From Mesorhizobium sp. WSM4313 (GTDB lineage Bacteria > Pseudomonadota > Alphaproteobacteria > Rhizobiales > Rhizobiaceae), in NCBI RefSeq assembly GCF_002294725.1, contig NZ_NSFT01000014.1:81229-145228 (forward strand): a DNA stretch of 64,000 nt, given 5' to 3'. Shown piece by piece: positions 17,428 to 26,331 of the stretch. The first letter of the stretch is position 1; every line of letters starts with the position of its first letter. A program made the translations under genes and the position numbers. The notes beneath the pieces were generated by a model. That model did no database searches. It saw only the letters and a list, made by a program, of their open reading frames with translations, and was not told the origin of the DNA.

Positions 17428-17662
17428 ATTTAGAATAAACTGTTTTGCGGCTTTCTCGGTCAGGCGCTAAAAATTACGACGGATCAAGGCTGTTTCTTAT
17501 GTCGCTCCGGCCGTCTCACCGTCAAAGTAGAATTTTTTTCTCTTGGCCTTCGCAGTTGCGAAAAAGCGATTGCCTGCCGTTCGGCGACGCGCGAGTGCTT
17601 GCCTTCTGATTTTTGGCCAGCCCGCGTAAAACTGCCAGACTGTTCCAATATTGCTCGCCGCC

Positions 17663-19111
17663 ATGTCGCAAACCAATACCAAGCTCAATGCCTTTCCCGT
17701 CTTCATGCGGGTCGACGGCGAAGCCGTAGCCATCGTCGGCAATGGCGAGGAAGCACTTGCCAAGGCCAGGCTGCTTGCACAGTCGAGCGCGGTGCTGCGC
17801 ATCATCGCCGATAATGTCAGCGGCGGGCTGCTGGATTTCATCGCATCGACCGGCGCCGTTCATATCAACGCAGCTTATGAAGCCGCGCATCTCCAAGGTG
17901 CCGCCCTGGTGTTCGCCGCCAGCGGCGACGAGGCGCTCGATCGCCGCGTCGTCGAGGACGCGCGGCGGCTGGGCATTGCGGTCAACGCCGTGGATCGTCC
18001 GGAGCTGTGCGATTTCTTCACGCCCGCATTGGTCAACCGGGCGCCGGTGGCGATCGCCATCGGCACAGAGGGCGCCGGACCGGTTCTGGCGCAGATGCTG
18101 CGCGGGCGCATCGACCGCATGCTGTCGCCGTCGCTCGGCCGGCTGGCTTCACTTGCCGCGTCCTTCCGCGCCGCCGCCGAGACGCTGCCGAAGGGCAATC
18201 GCCGCCGCCGCTTCTGGAGCGATTTCTTCGCCGGTTCGCCGGCCAAGGCCATCGAAGCCGGCGATCCCGCCGAGGCGCACGGCGCGGCGCTCGAGCTCTT
18301 GGCTCACGATGCTCCGGTCGAGGGACATATCGCGCTGGTCGGCGCCGGTCCGGGTGCGGAGGACCTTTTGACCTTGCGCGCGCACCGCCTGCTGTTGGAG
18401 GCCGACGCCATCATCTACGACGCGCTGGTGCCGGAGGCGATCGTCGCCATGGGCCGCCGCGACGCCGAGCGCCTGCCGGTGGGAAAACGCAAGGGCTGCC
18501 ATTCCAAGAGCCAGGAAGAGATCAACGCGCTGCTCATCGAGCTGGGCCGCGGCGGCAAGCGCGTGGTGCGGCTGAAGTCCGGCGATCCGCTGGTGTTCGG
18601 CCGTGCCGGCGAAGAGATGGCGGCGCTGCGCGAGGCCGGGGTCGCCTATGAGGTTGTTCCGGGCGTCACCGCCGCCTTCGCCGCCGCCGCCGACTTCGAG
18701 CTGCCGCTGACGCTGCGCGGCGTTTCGTCCTCGATGGTGTTCACCACCGGCCACGACCTCAAGGGCAACTCGCTGCCCGACTGGGCCAAGCTTGCCATTT
18801 CGGGCGCGACCATTGCCGTCTATATGGGCCGTTCGGTCGCGGCGGAAGTCGCCGGCCGACTGATCGAAGCGGGGCTGTCGCCGGATACTGCCGTTGCCGT
18901 CGTCGAGAATGCCAGCCTCGGCAACCGTCGCCGTTTCCACGGCACGCTTGCCGACCTGCCCTCGCTGGAGGAGCGCGCCGATCTCACCGGACCGGTGATG
19001 ACGATCATCGGCGACGCCGTCGCCGGCGCCAATTTTGAACAATCCGAGCCGCTCGCGGTACATAAGCATGAGGGCGCGGCTTCAGCCGTGGCCGAAGGAG
19101 TCCGGCAATGA
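17663..19111 (+). CDS. cysG: Siroheme synthase (dehydrogenase/chelatase plus methyltransferase)
   Basis: A 482-residue fusion making siroheme for sulfite reductase. Residues 1-210 are the precorrin-2 dehydrogenase/ferrochelatase part: VAIVGNGEEALAKARLL (nucleotide site, with GNG where GGG is usual) and NAVDRPELCDFFTPA (catalytic Asp). Residues 225-470 are the SAM uroporphyrinogen-III C-methyltransferase, with LVGAGPGAEDLLTLRA, YDALV, GKRKGCHSKSQEEIN, RLKSGDPLVFGRAGEE and VVPGVTAA. ATG at 17663 is preferred; a TTG at 17651 adds four residues. Its stop overlaps the next start (ATGA), and the operon continues to cysH. Confidence 0.93.
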   Translation: MSQTNTKLNAFPVFMRVDGEAVAIVGNGEEALAKARLLAQSSAVLRIIADNVSGGLLDFIASTGAVHINAAYEAAHLQGAALVFAASGDEALDRRVVEDARRLGIAVNAVDRPELCDFFTPALVNRAPVAIAIGTEGAGPVLAQMLRGRIDRMLSPSLGRLASLAASFRAAAETLPKGNRRRRFWSDFFAGSPAKAIEAGDPAEAHGAALELLAHDAPVEGHIALVGAGPGAEDLLTLRAHRLLLEADAIIYDALVPEAIVAMGRRDAERLPVGKRKGCHSKSQEEINALLIELGRGGKRVVRLKSGDPLVFGRAGEEMAALREAGVAYEVVPGVTAAFAAAADFELPLTLRGVSSSMVFTTGHDLKGNSLPDWAKLAISGATIAVYMGRSVAAEVAGRLIEAGLSPDTAVAVVENASLGNRRRFHGTLADLPSLEERADLTGPVMTIIGDAVAGANFEQSEPLAVHKHEGAASAVAEGVRQ

Positions 19112-19413
19112 AGGTTCTCACCGCGAACAGGCTCTCCGACGGCATCGCCGTCTGGTACGCCGCCGGCGGCTGGGCGGAGACGGTTGGTCACGCCGATATC
19201 GCGCATGACAAGACGGCGGAGGACCGGCTGGAAGCGATCGGCGCCGCGGCTGGCGCCAACAATGAGGTGGTCGACGTCAACCTGATCGACGTCACGGTGG
19301 TCGATGGCCTGGTCGAGCCGGTGCGGCTGCGCGAAAAGATCCGCGCCGCGGGCCCGACCATCCGCACCGATCTCGGCAAGCAGGCAAGCCCGGAAGCGGC
19401 GCGGGCGGCTTAG
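19108..19413 (+). CDS. DUF2849 protein linked to sulfite reductase
   Basis: A 101-residue protein of the DUF2849 family, which in alphaproteobacteria sits between cysG and cysI. Recognisable parts are VLTANRLSDGIAVWYAAGGWAE, an acidic middle, and EPVRLREKIRAAGPTIR. Its start overlaps the cysG stop by four bases, so translation is coupled. The role is unknown; conserved position suggests a helper of sulfite reductase or a regulatory subunit. Confidence 0.85.
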   Translation: MKVLTANRLSDGIAVWYAAGGWAETVGHADIAHDKTAEDRLEAIGAAAGANNEVVDVNLIDVTVVDGLVEPVRLREKIRAAGPTIRTDLGKQASPEAARAA

Positions 19414-19456
19414 CCCCAAGAAAAGCAGCGGGCGGACGCGCCCTGAAAGACGAAGC

Positions 19457-21101
<1,645 letters not shown>

Positions 21102-21127
<26 letters not shown>

Positions 21128-21863
21128 CCGGACAGGCGAAGTCGAGACCGGCGTTGCCGCCGAGGCAGCGGGGCTCGACGCGCTGTTGGGCCATCTGAAG
21201 CCGATCGAGATCATCGAACGGTCGGCGCACGAATTCCGCGGCGCGGTCGCCGCGGTATCTTCCTTCGGCGCGGACTCCGCCGTGCTGCTGCACATGATTT
21301 CGGAGATCGACCGCGCGCTGCCGGTCATCTTCCTCGACACCGGCAAGCATTTCGAGGAGACGCTCGGCTATCGCGACGCGCTGGTCGCCGATTTCGGCCT
21401 CACCGACATCAGGGTGATCAAGCCGGAAGAGACCGCGCTGCAACGCGTCGATCCGACCGGCAGGCTGCACGAGACCGACACCGATTCCTGCTGCAATGTT
21501 CGCAAGGTCGAGCCCCTGGCGCGCGGCGTCGAACCGTTCCGCGCCTGGTTCACGGGGCGCAAGCGCTTCCAGGCTTCGACGCGCACGGCTTTGCCCGTCT
21601 TCGAGGCCGTCGGCTCGCGCATCCGCATCAATCCGCTGGCGCATTGGACGACATCGGACCAGGCAGACTATATGCGGGCGCATGCGCTGCGCGAAAATCC
21701 GCTGGTCGCCTATGGTTATCTCTCGATCGGCTGCTTCCCTTGCACGCAGCCGGTGCAGCCGGGCGAGGATGCGCGCAGCGGCCGCTGGGCGGGCCACGCC
21801 AAGACCGAGTGCGGTATTCACCTCTCCGGTTTGGAGAAGTCGCTGACCGACGCCTCGCTTTAG
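21102..21863 (+). CDS. cysH: APS (adenylylsulfate) reductase
   Basis: A 253-residue reductase of the PAPS/APS family. The PP-loop-like FGADSAVLLHM and LDTGKHFEET bind the nucleotide. The cysteine pairs DSCCN and GCFPC, which ligate a 4Fe-4S cluster, mark it as the APS-using type rather than the cluster-free PAPS enzyme of E. coli. The C-terminal ECGIH holds the catalytic Cys that forms the thiosulfonate released by thioredoxin. AAGGAGG seven bases before ATG 21102 decides the start inside the end of cysI. Confidence 0.92.
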
Positions 21864-21960
21864 GGTATATCCCTATTCACGTGAGGCCGGTCCGCAAGCG
21901 GCTTCCGGTCGCTGGCGGCCTGCCGGCTCGCCTCGAAATTTTGTGACTTTGGGATTTTTG

Positions 21961-22494
21961 ATGACAGGATCGACGACAGCGGGGACCCGCCTCTGGACCC
22001 GTGACGGTTTTCGCGAGGATGAGTGGACCCACGCCGAAAGCGCCGAGGCGCTTGCCGGCAACGGCCGCTTCATCCTGCCTCTGCAGGCCTTTCTCGGGCT
22101 GGATGAAGACGTTCGTAAGTCAGCCAAGGAGCGTCTCGGCGTCCTGCTGCAGCCCGGCGACGAGCTGGACAAGATAACTGGCCTGCTCGACCAGCTGTCG
22201 CTGGTGGCTCTGGCCTTCCCGGCCTTCAATGACGGCCGCTCTTTTTCCAAAGGCGAATTGCTGCGCGCCCGGCATCAATTCAAGGGCGCGGTGCGCGCCA
22301 CCGGACAGGTGCTGGTCGACCAGCTGCCGCATATGCTGCGGCTCGGCTTCGACGAGTTCGAGGTCTCCAATCCGGTGCTCTTGAAGCGGTTGGAGGAAGG
22401 CCGCACCGGCGGCTTGCCGCTTTACTATCAGCCGGCGGTCGAACCGGAGGCCAAGGGCCCAAAATATTCCTGGCGGCGCAAGCGCCCCAGCTGA
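21961..22494 (+). CDS. DUF934 protein of the sulfite reductase operon
   Basis: A 177-residue member of DUF934 (COG3749), a family almost always found with cysI in proteobacteria without CysJ. Recognisable parts are LPLQAFLGLDE, ALAFPAFNDGRSFSKGELLR and VLVDQLPHMLRLGFDEFEV, and a basic C-terminus SWRRKRPS. ATG 21961 is preferred over in-frame GTG 21943. A role in coupling or assembly of sulfite reductase is inferred from context only. Last gene of the operon. Confidence 0.87.
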   Translation: MTGSTTAGTRLWTRDGFREDEWTHAESAEALAGNGRFILPLQAFLGLDEDVRKSAKERLGVLLQPGDELDKITGLLDQLSLVALAFPAFNDGRSFSKGELLRARHQFKGAVRATGQVLVDQLPHMLRLGFDEFEVSNPVLLKRLEEGRTGGLPLYYQPAVEPEAKGPKYSWRRKRPS

Positions 22495-22526
22495 CGCGGC
22501 ATTTCATAGGGCAAATGAAATCGCTG

Positions 22527-22611
22527 TGGTCCGACCAGCGTCACGCATTTTGTTGGTCAGCTCAGCTCAAGATAGGTTTGGAAAGAGCGCCGCGCTGGTC
22601 TGGTCAGACCA
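22527..22611. promoter_or_regulatory. Pair of GntR/FadR-type operator palindromes
   Basis: Two perfect 11-bp palindromes of form TGGTC-N-GACCA: 22527-22537 (N=C) and 22601-22611 (N=A). Their centres are 74 bp apart, close to seven helical turns. This is the recognisable operator form of FadR-subfamily GntR regulators. They lie in the gap before the DJ-1 gene; half sites (TTGGTCAG near 22553, CGGACCA near 22670) are also present. No GntR gene is in the window. Confidence 0.6.
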
Positions 22612-22708
22612 CATTGCCGATTCGGGCTTCCGCTTCGGCCGACCTGCCCTTAGGATAGGGCCATTACTTCGGACCACGAAATAACGGCCAGCTAAGGGAG
22701 GAAGCGGC

Positions 22709-23329
22709 ATGGCAGGCAAGAAGATATTGATGCTCGTTGGCGAGTTCAGCGAGGAATACGAGATTTTCGTCTTCGAGCAGGCCATGCACGCGGTCGGCCA
22801 CACCGTCCATGTCGTGTGCCCGGACAAGAAGGCCGGCGACGTGCTCAAGACCTCATTGCACGACTTCGAGGGCCACCAGACCTATACCGAAAAACCCGGT
22901 CACGATTACATCCTCAACAAGACCTTCGCCGAGGTGAACCCTGCCGACTACGATGCGGTTTATGCGGCGGGCGGGCGCGGGCCGGAATATATCCGCATCG
23001 ACAAGCGGGTGCAGGCGCTGGTCAGGCATTTCCATGAAACCGGCAAGCCGATCTTCACCATCTGTCACGGCGCGCAGATCCTGATCGCGGTCGACGGCGT
23101 GGTGCGCGGCAAGGAAGTGGCGGCGCTGCATTATTGCGAGCCGGAAGTCACCCTCGCCGGCGGCATCTATATCGATGTCGCGCCGACCGGCGCCCATGTC
23201 GACGGCAATCTGGTTTCAGCCAAGGGCTGGCCGGGCCTAGCCGCCTTCATGCGGGAATGCCTGAAGGTGCTCGGCACCGAGATCCGTCACGGCGAAGTGC
23301 TGATGCGCGACGACAGGAAGGCGGCCTGA
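22709..23329 (+). CDS. DJ-1/PfpI family protein
   Basis: A 206-residue class I glutamine amidotransferase-like protein. The nucleophile elbow is TICHGAQILIAV (Cys), with the conserved acid near GEFSEEYEIF. The family includes deglycase/glyoxalase-III, chaperone-like and protease-annotated members; activity cannot be assigned. A long insertion HDFEGHQTYTEKPGHDYILN (about 50-70) resembles the PfpI-like protease subgroup. GGGAGGAAGC before the ATG is a strong RBS. Two GntR-type palindromes lie 100-180 bp upstream and may control it. Confidence 0.88.
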   Translation: MAGKKILMLVGEFSEEYEIFVFEQAMHAVGHTVHVVCPDKKAGDVLKTSLHDFEGHQTYTEKPGHDYILNKTFAEVNPADYDAVYAAGGRGPEYIRIDKRVQALVRHFHETGKPIFTICHGAQILIAVDGVVRGKEVAALHYCEPEVTLAGGIYIDVAPTGAHVDGNLVSAKGWPGLAAFMRECLKVLGTEIRHGEVLMRDDRKAA

Positions 23330-23352
23330 AACTTGTCAGTTGCGGTATGCGG

Positions 23353-23553
23353 CTATTGACGCCGCCTGCCGCCTGCGTTCTCCGCCTCGGCGCCGTCGAG
23401 GCGGTCAAGCAGGTCGGTCAATTGCTGGGGCATTTCCTTTTCCAGGCGAAATACCGGCAATGTGCGCAGAAAGCGCTTCGTCGTTTCGCTGCCCGCCTGT
23501 CGCCTGATATCGCTGGCCAATTCGACGCGCCTATGGCCGTTGTTGCCGTTCAT
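23353..23553 (-). CDS. Small basic protein with weak NepR-like C-terminus
   Basis: A 66-residue protein, ATG at 23553, stop at 23353, convergent with the DJ-1 gene 23 bp away. The N-terminal half is polar and basic; the second half has a hydrophobic patch FLRTLPVFRLEKE followed by MPQQLTDLLDRLDGAEAEN. That helix (MPxxLxxLLxxLDxAE) resembles the second helix of NepR anti-sigma factors of the general stress response, but no phyR or ecfG gene is nearby. It could also be unrelated. The longer upstream ORF is not supported by an RBS. Confidence 0.5.
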   Translation of the reverse strand: MNGNNGHRRVELASDIRRQAGSETTKRFLRTLPVFRLEKEMPQQLTDLLDRLDGAEAENAGGRRRQ

Positions 23554-23701
23554 CGTCCCAAAATCCTGTGTCGGTTTCGAAACTCCTGCAGCCGGTCCAT
23601 GGTTCCCGTAGTAGTGCCCGAGAGCAAGCAAAGCTGCGTGATACGGTAAAGTTTGAATTAATTTGGAACGGCAGCCTGCCATCAGCCGCCTGCGCTTGCC
23701 C

Positions 23702-23730
23702 CTTGATTTTTGCCCTCCAAACCTCGATAT
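23702..23730 (+). promoter_or_regulatory. Candidate sigma-32/sigma-70 promoter of grpE
   Basis: CTTGAT (23702-23707), a 17-base spacer and CGATAT (23725-23730), giving a start near 23737, 35 bases before the grpE ATG. The -35 fits both housekeeping and RpoH promoters of alphaproteobacteria, as expected for a heat-shock gene. Confidence 0.55.
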
Positions 23731-23771
23731 CGGGCGCAAATCCAGAGCAATTCGAAATGACGGGAAACGCG

Positions 23772-24404
23772 ATGAGCGACCAGGCAAAAGACGAACGCAC
23801 GCCCGAAGAGATCGAAGCCGCCGAGGCTTCCGGCGAGCGTGCGGAGGGCGGCGTCGACGGCGACTACGAAGCGTTGGTGCGGCTGCTGAAGGAAAACGAG
23901 GAACTGAAGGACCGTGCGCTGCGCGCGGCGGCCGAAATGGAGAATTTGCGGCGGCGCACCGCGCGCGACGTGCAGGACGCCCGCGCCTATGCCGTCGCCA
24001 ACTTCGCGCGCGACATGCTGTCGGTGTCCGACAATCTGCGCCGCGCGCTGGACGCGATTCCCGCCGAGGCGAAGGCCAGCGGCGACGCCGGCTTCAAATC
24101 GCTGATCGAAGGGGTCGACCTTACCGAGCGCGCCATGCTTTCGGCGCTGGAGCGCCACGGGGTGAAGAGACTCGCGCCCGAAGGCGAGAAGTTCGATCCG
24201 AACTTCCACCAGGCGATGTTCGAGGTCCCCAATCCGGATGTTCCCGCAGGCACTGTCGTCCAGGTTGTGCAGCCAGGCTATTCGATCGGCGAGCGCGTGC
24301 TGCGGCCAGCGATGGTCGGCGTCGCCAAGGGCGGCCCGAAGGCGGCCGCCGAGGCCAAGGTCGAGCCGGGCCCGGTGAACGAGCAGGCCGAGAAGGATGC
24401 GTGA
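23772..24404 (+). CDS. grpE: Nucleotide exchange factor GrpE
   Basis: A 210-residue cochaperone that releases ADP from DnaK. An acidic N-terminal region (1-40) leads to a long coiled coil with NEELKDRALRAAAEMENLRRR, then ARDMLSVSDNLRRALDAIP. The C-terminal beta domain has GVKRLAPEGEKFDPNFHQAM and VVQVVQPGYSIGERVLRPAMVGVAKG, the family signature. ATG 23772 is chosen; an in-frame ATG at 23757 would add five residues. A heat-shock-like promoter precedes it. hrcA, often beside grpE in this order, is not here. Confidence 0.96.
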   Translation: MSDQAKDERTPEEIEAAEASGERAEGGVDGDYEALVRLLKENEELKDRALRAAAEMENLRRRTARDVQDARAYAVANFARDMLSVSDNLRRALDAIPAEAKASGDAGFKSLIEGVDLTERAMLSALERHGVKRLAPEGEKFDPNFHQAMFEVPNPDVPAGTVVQVVQPGYSIGERVLRPAMVGVAKGGPKAAAEAKVEPGPVNEQAEKDA

Positions 24405-24495
24405 GAGTAGCGAATAGGAAGTAGTGAGTAGGGGCTGATATTTATCCCCGGCTTCGTGCTATTTCCCTACTCTATTCGCTACTCACTACTCGCTC
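24405..24495. repeat. Palindrome of AGTAG/CGAATAG units (family D, left copy)
   Basis: Left arm GAGTAGCGAATAGGAAGTAG followed by TGAGTAGGGG; right arm CCCTACTCTATTCGCTACTC followed by ACTACTCGC. A centre with TTTATCCCCGGC lies between. The hairpin fills the whole gap from the grpE stop to the TRIC gene. Related sequence is on the other side of that gene (25137-25264). Confidence 0.8.
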
Positions 24496-24499
24496 GCCC

Positions 24500-25132
24500 A
24501 TGAACCCCATCGCGTCGCTCGACTATGCCGGCGTGGCCGTCTTCGCGGCGACGGGCGCGCTTGCCGCATCGCGCAAAGAACTCGACATCATCGGCTTTCT
24601 GTTCCTGGCCAGCGTCACCGGCATCGGCGGCGGGACGCTGCGCGACGTCATCCTCAACCTGCCGGTGTTCTGGGTCGCCAACAGCGGTTATGTACTGATC
24701 TGCGCCGTCGTCGCGGTGCTGGTCTTCTTCAGCGCCCACCGGTTCGAATCCCGCTACAAGCTGCTGCTGTGGCTCGATGCCGTCGGCCTTGCCGCTTTTT
24801 CGGTGATGGGCGCGGCCAAGGGGCTGGCGATCACCGGCTCGCCCGTCGTGTCGGTCATCACCGGCGTCTTGACGGCGACCTTCGGCGGTATTCTGCGCGA
24901 CCTGCTTGCCGGCGAGCCATCGGTGCTGCTCAGGCCCGAGATCTATGTCACGGCCGCGCTTGCCGGCGCCGCCATCTTCACCCTTGGCGATCTTGCCGGC
25001 CTGCCGGCGCTGGCGTCCAGCCTGCTCGGCTTCGCGGGCGCATTCGCGGTGCGCGGCGGAGCGCTTAAATTCGGCTGGTCATTTCCGGCCTATAAAAGCC
25101 GGCCGGGGCGAAGGCCGGAGGATATTCCCTGA
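24500..25132 (+). CDS. TRIC-type cation channel family (UPF0126)
   Basis: A 210-residue membrane protein with seven hydrophobic segments forming two three-helix repeats. The repeats carry related motifs, TGIGGGTLRDVIL (about 46-58) and ATFGGILRDLLAG (about 126-138), the glycine-rich kinks that line the pore in bacterial trimeric intracellular cation channel homologues. Loss of the usual first acidic start does not affect the core. It lies alone between two copies of the AGTAG/CGAATAG palindrome, so may be transcribed from grpE through the hairpin or from within it. Confidence 0.88.
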   Translation: MNPIASLDYAGVAVFAATGALAASRKELDIIGFLFLASVTGIGGGTLRDVILNLPVFWVANSGYVLICAVVAVLVFFSAHRFESRYKLLLWLDAVGLAAFSVMGAAKGLAITGSPVVSVITGVLTATFGGILRDLLAGEPSVLLRPEIYVTAALAGAAIFTLGDLAGLPALASSLLGFAGAFAVRGGALKFGWSFPAYKSRPGRRPEDIP

Positions 25133-25136
25133 GGGA

Positions 25137-25264
25137 GCGAGCAGCGAATAGGGAGTAGCGAATAGGGGTTGAACGGAACAGATCCCGCCACTTTCTTCTA
25201 TTCGCTATTCGCTATTCGCTATTCGCTATTCGCTATTCGCTATTCGCTATTCGCTATTCGCTAT
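25137..25264. repeat. Family D right copy with 7-bp tandem repeat
   Basis: Left arm GCAGCGAATAGGGAGTAGCG then AATAGGGG; right part is a pure tandem array of CTATTCG from about 25198 to 25264 (just over nine units). The array runs into the olsB stop codon (complement CTA at 25261-25263). Read on the minus strand the 7-mer TAGCGAA places TAG in all three frames. Copy number is expected to vary between strains by slippage. Confidence 0.92.
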
Positions 25265-26148
25265 GCCGCGAAACGCTGCCCTTCACCGCCATAGTAGTTG
25301 ACGTAGCGGGCGCCGATCTCCTTGACCGGCATGACGACGAAGACGTCGACGGTCGAGAATTCGTGGTCGATGACGCAGCCGTCGCCGATGCGGGCACCGA
25401 CGCGTAGATAGCCCTTGACCAGCGGCGGCATGGCGGCGATCGCCGCCTTGGCGTTCACCGCCTCGATCGGCATCAGGTCCATCGAACAGTAGCGTCCCGG
25501 AACCGCGCGAACATCCCAGGCGGAGTTGGTGCGGCAATGATGGGCGAGATAGGTCAGCGCCTCGGCATGCGCCGCCGGCACGATGCCATGGAACGAGGCG
25601 CAGCCGGTCATCACGCCGATGTCGTAGTGGTTGATATAGGCCCAGATGCCTTGCCAGAGCGCCTCGATGGTGCGTTTGGAGCGGTATTCCGGCAGAACGC
25701 AGGAACGGCCGAGTTCGAGGAAGCGCTGGCCGGGATGCCGCGCAATCAGCTTGGTAAGCTCGAACTCGCCCTCGGAATAGAAGCCGCCGGCCGTCGCGGC
25801 GATTTCCTGCCGCAGCAGGCGGTAGGTGCCGACGATGCGGCGGTGCTCAGGGCCGGGAAGGGAATTGTCCAACACCAGAAGGTGATCGCAGAGCGGGTCG
25901 AACCGGTCGGCGTCGCGCCGGTCCTGCGCCTGGAACAGGTCCTTCCTCGCGCCAAGCTCGTCGTAGAATACCCGGTAGCGCACTTCCTGGGCGGCGGCGA
26001 TCTCGGCCTCGTTGCGGGCGAGCCGCACTTCGAGATTGCCGATGCGGCCCAGCGGAGCGCCGCTTGCGACGGCGTCGGCGGTACGGGCGGCGAGCAGGGC
26101 GCCGCCGGCATTCGGCCGAGTGTCACATTCAGGCACGACTGTATGCAC
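25261..26148 (-). CDS. olsB: Ornithine-acyl-ACP N-acyltransferase
   Basis: A 295-residue GNAT-fold enzyme that N-acylates ornithine with a 3-hydroxyacyl chain, the first step of ornithine lipid synthesis. Recognisable parts: EVRLARNEAEIAAAQEVRYR, VFYDELGA, DRFDPLCDHLLVLD, IVGTYRLL, FLELGRSCVLPEYR and TGCASFHG. The C-terminal GYLRVGARIGDGCVIDHEF matches hemolysin-like/OlsB proteins. The partner olsA is not in the window. Its stop codon is the last unit of a 7-bp tandem repeat. Ornithine lipids replace phospholipids under phosphate limitation. Confidence 0.88.
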   Translation of the reverse strand: MHTVVPECDTRPNAGGALLAARTADAVASGAPLGRIGNLEVRLARNEAEIAAAQEVRYRVFYDELGARKDLFQAQDRRDADRFDPLCDHLLVLDNSLPGPEHRRIVGTYRLLRQEIAATAGGFYSEGEFELTKLIARHPGQRFLELGRSCVLPEYRSKRTIEALWQGIWAYINHYDIGVMTGCASFHGIVPAAHAEALTYLAHHCRTNSAWDVRAVPGRYCSMDLMPIEAVNAKAAIAAMPPLVKGYLRVGARIGDGCVIDHEFSTVDVFVVMPVKEIGARYVNYYGGEGQRFAA

Positions 26149-26331
26149 GAGTGATTCTCCTTCGAGCCATCCCTCTTGGCACGGGGATACGGTGTAGGTG
26201 CAACAGGATTGTGACAGTACCGTGATACGACGTGGCGGGCAATACTTTGTCGGCTGGGCAATACACTCAACCGGCTATCTTGTGATCGCGAAAGCCAAGC
26301 AAGCCAAGGCGTTCAACGGTTGGAAATTTCC

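Noticed and set aside
25198..25264. Tandem array as a CRISPR
   Set aside because: Units are 7 bp with no spacers and no cas genes nearby; it is a simple-sequence repeat.
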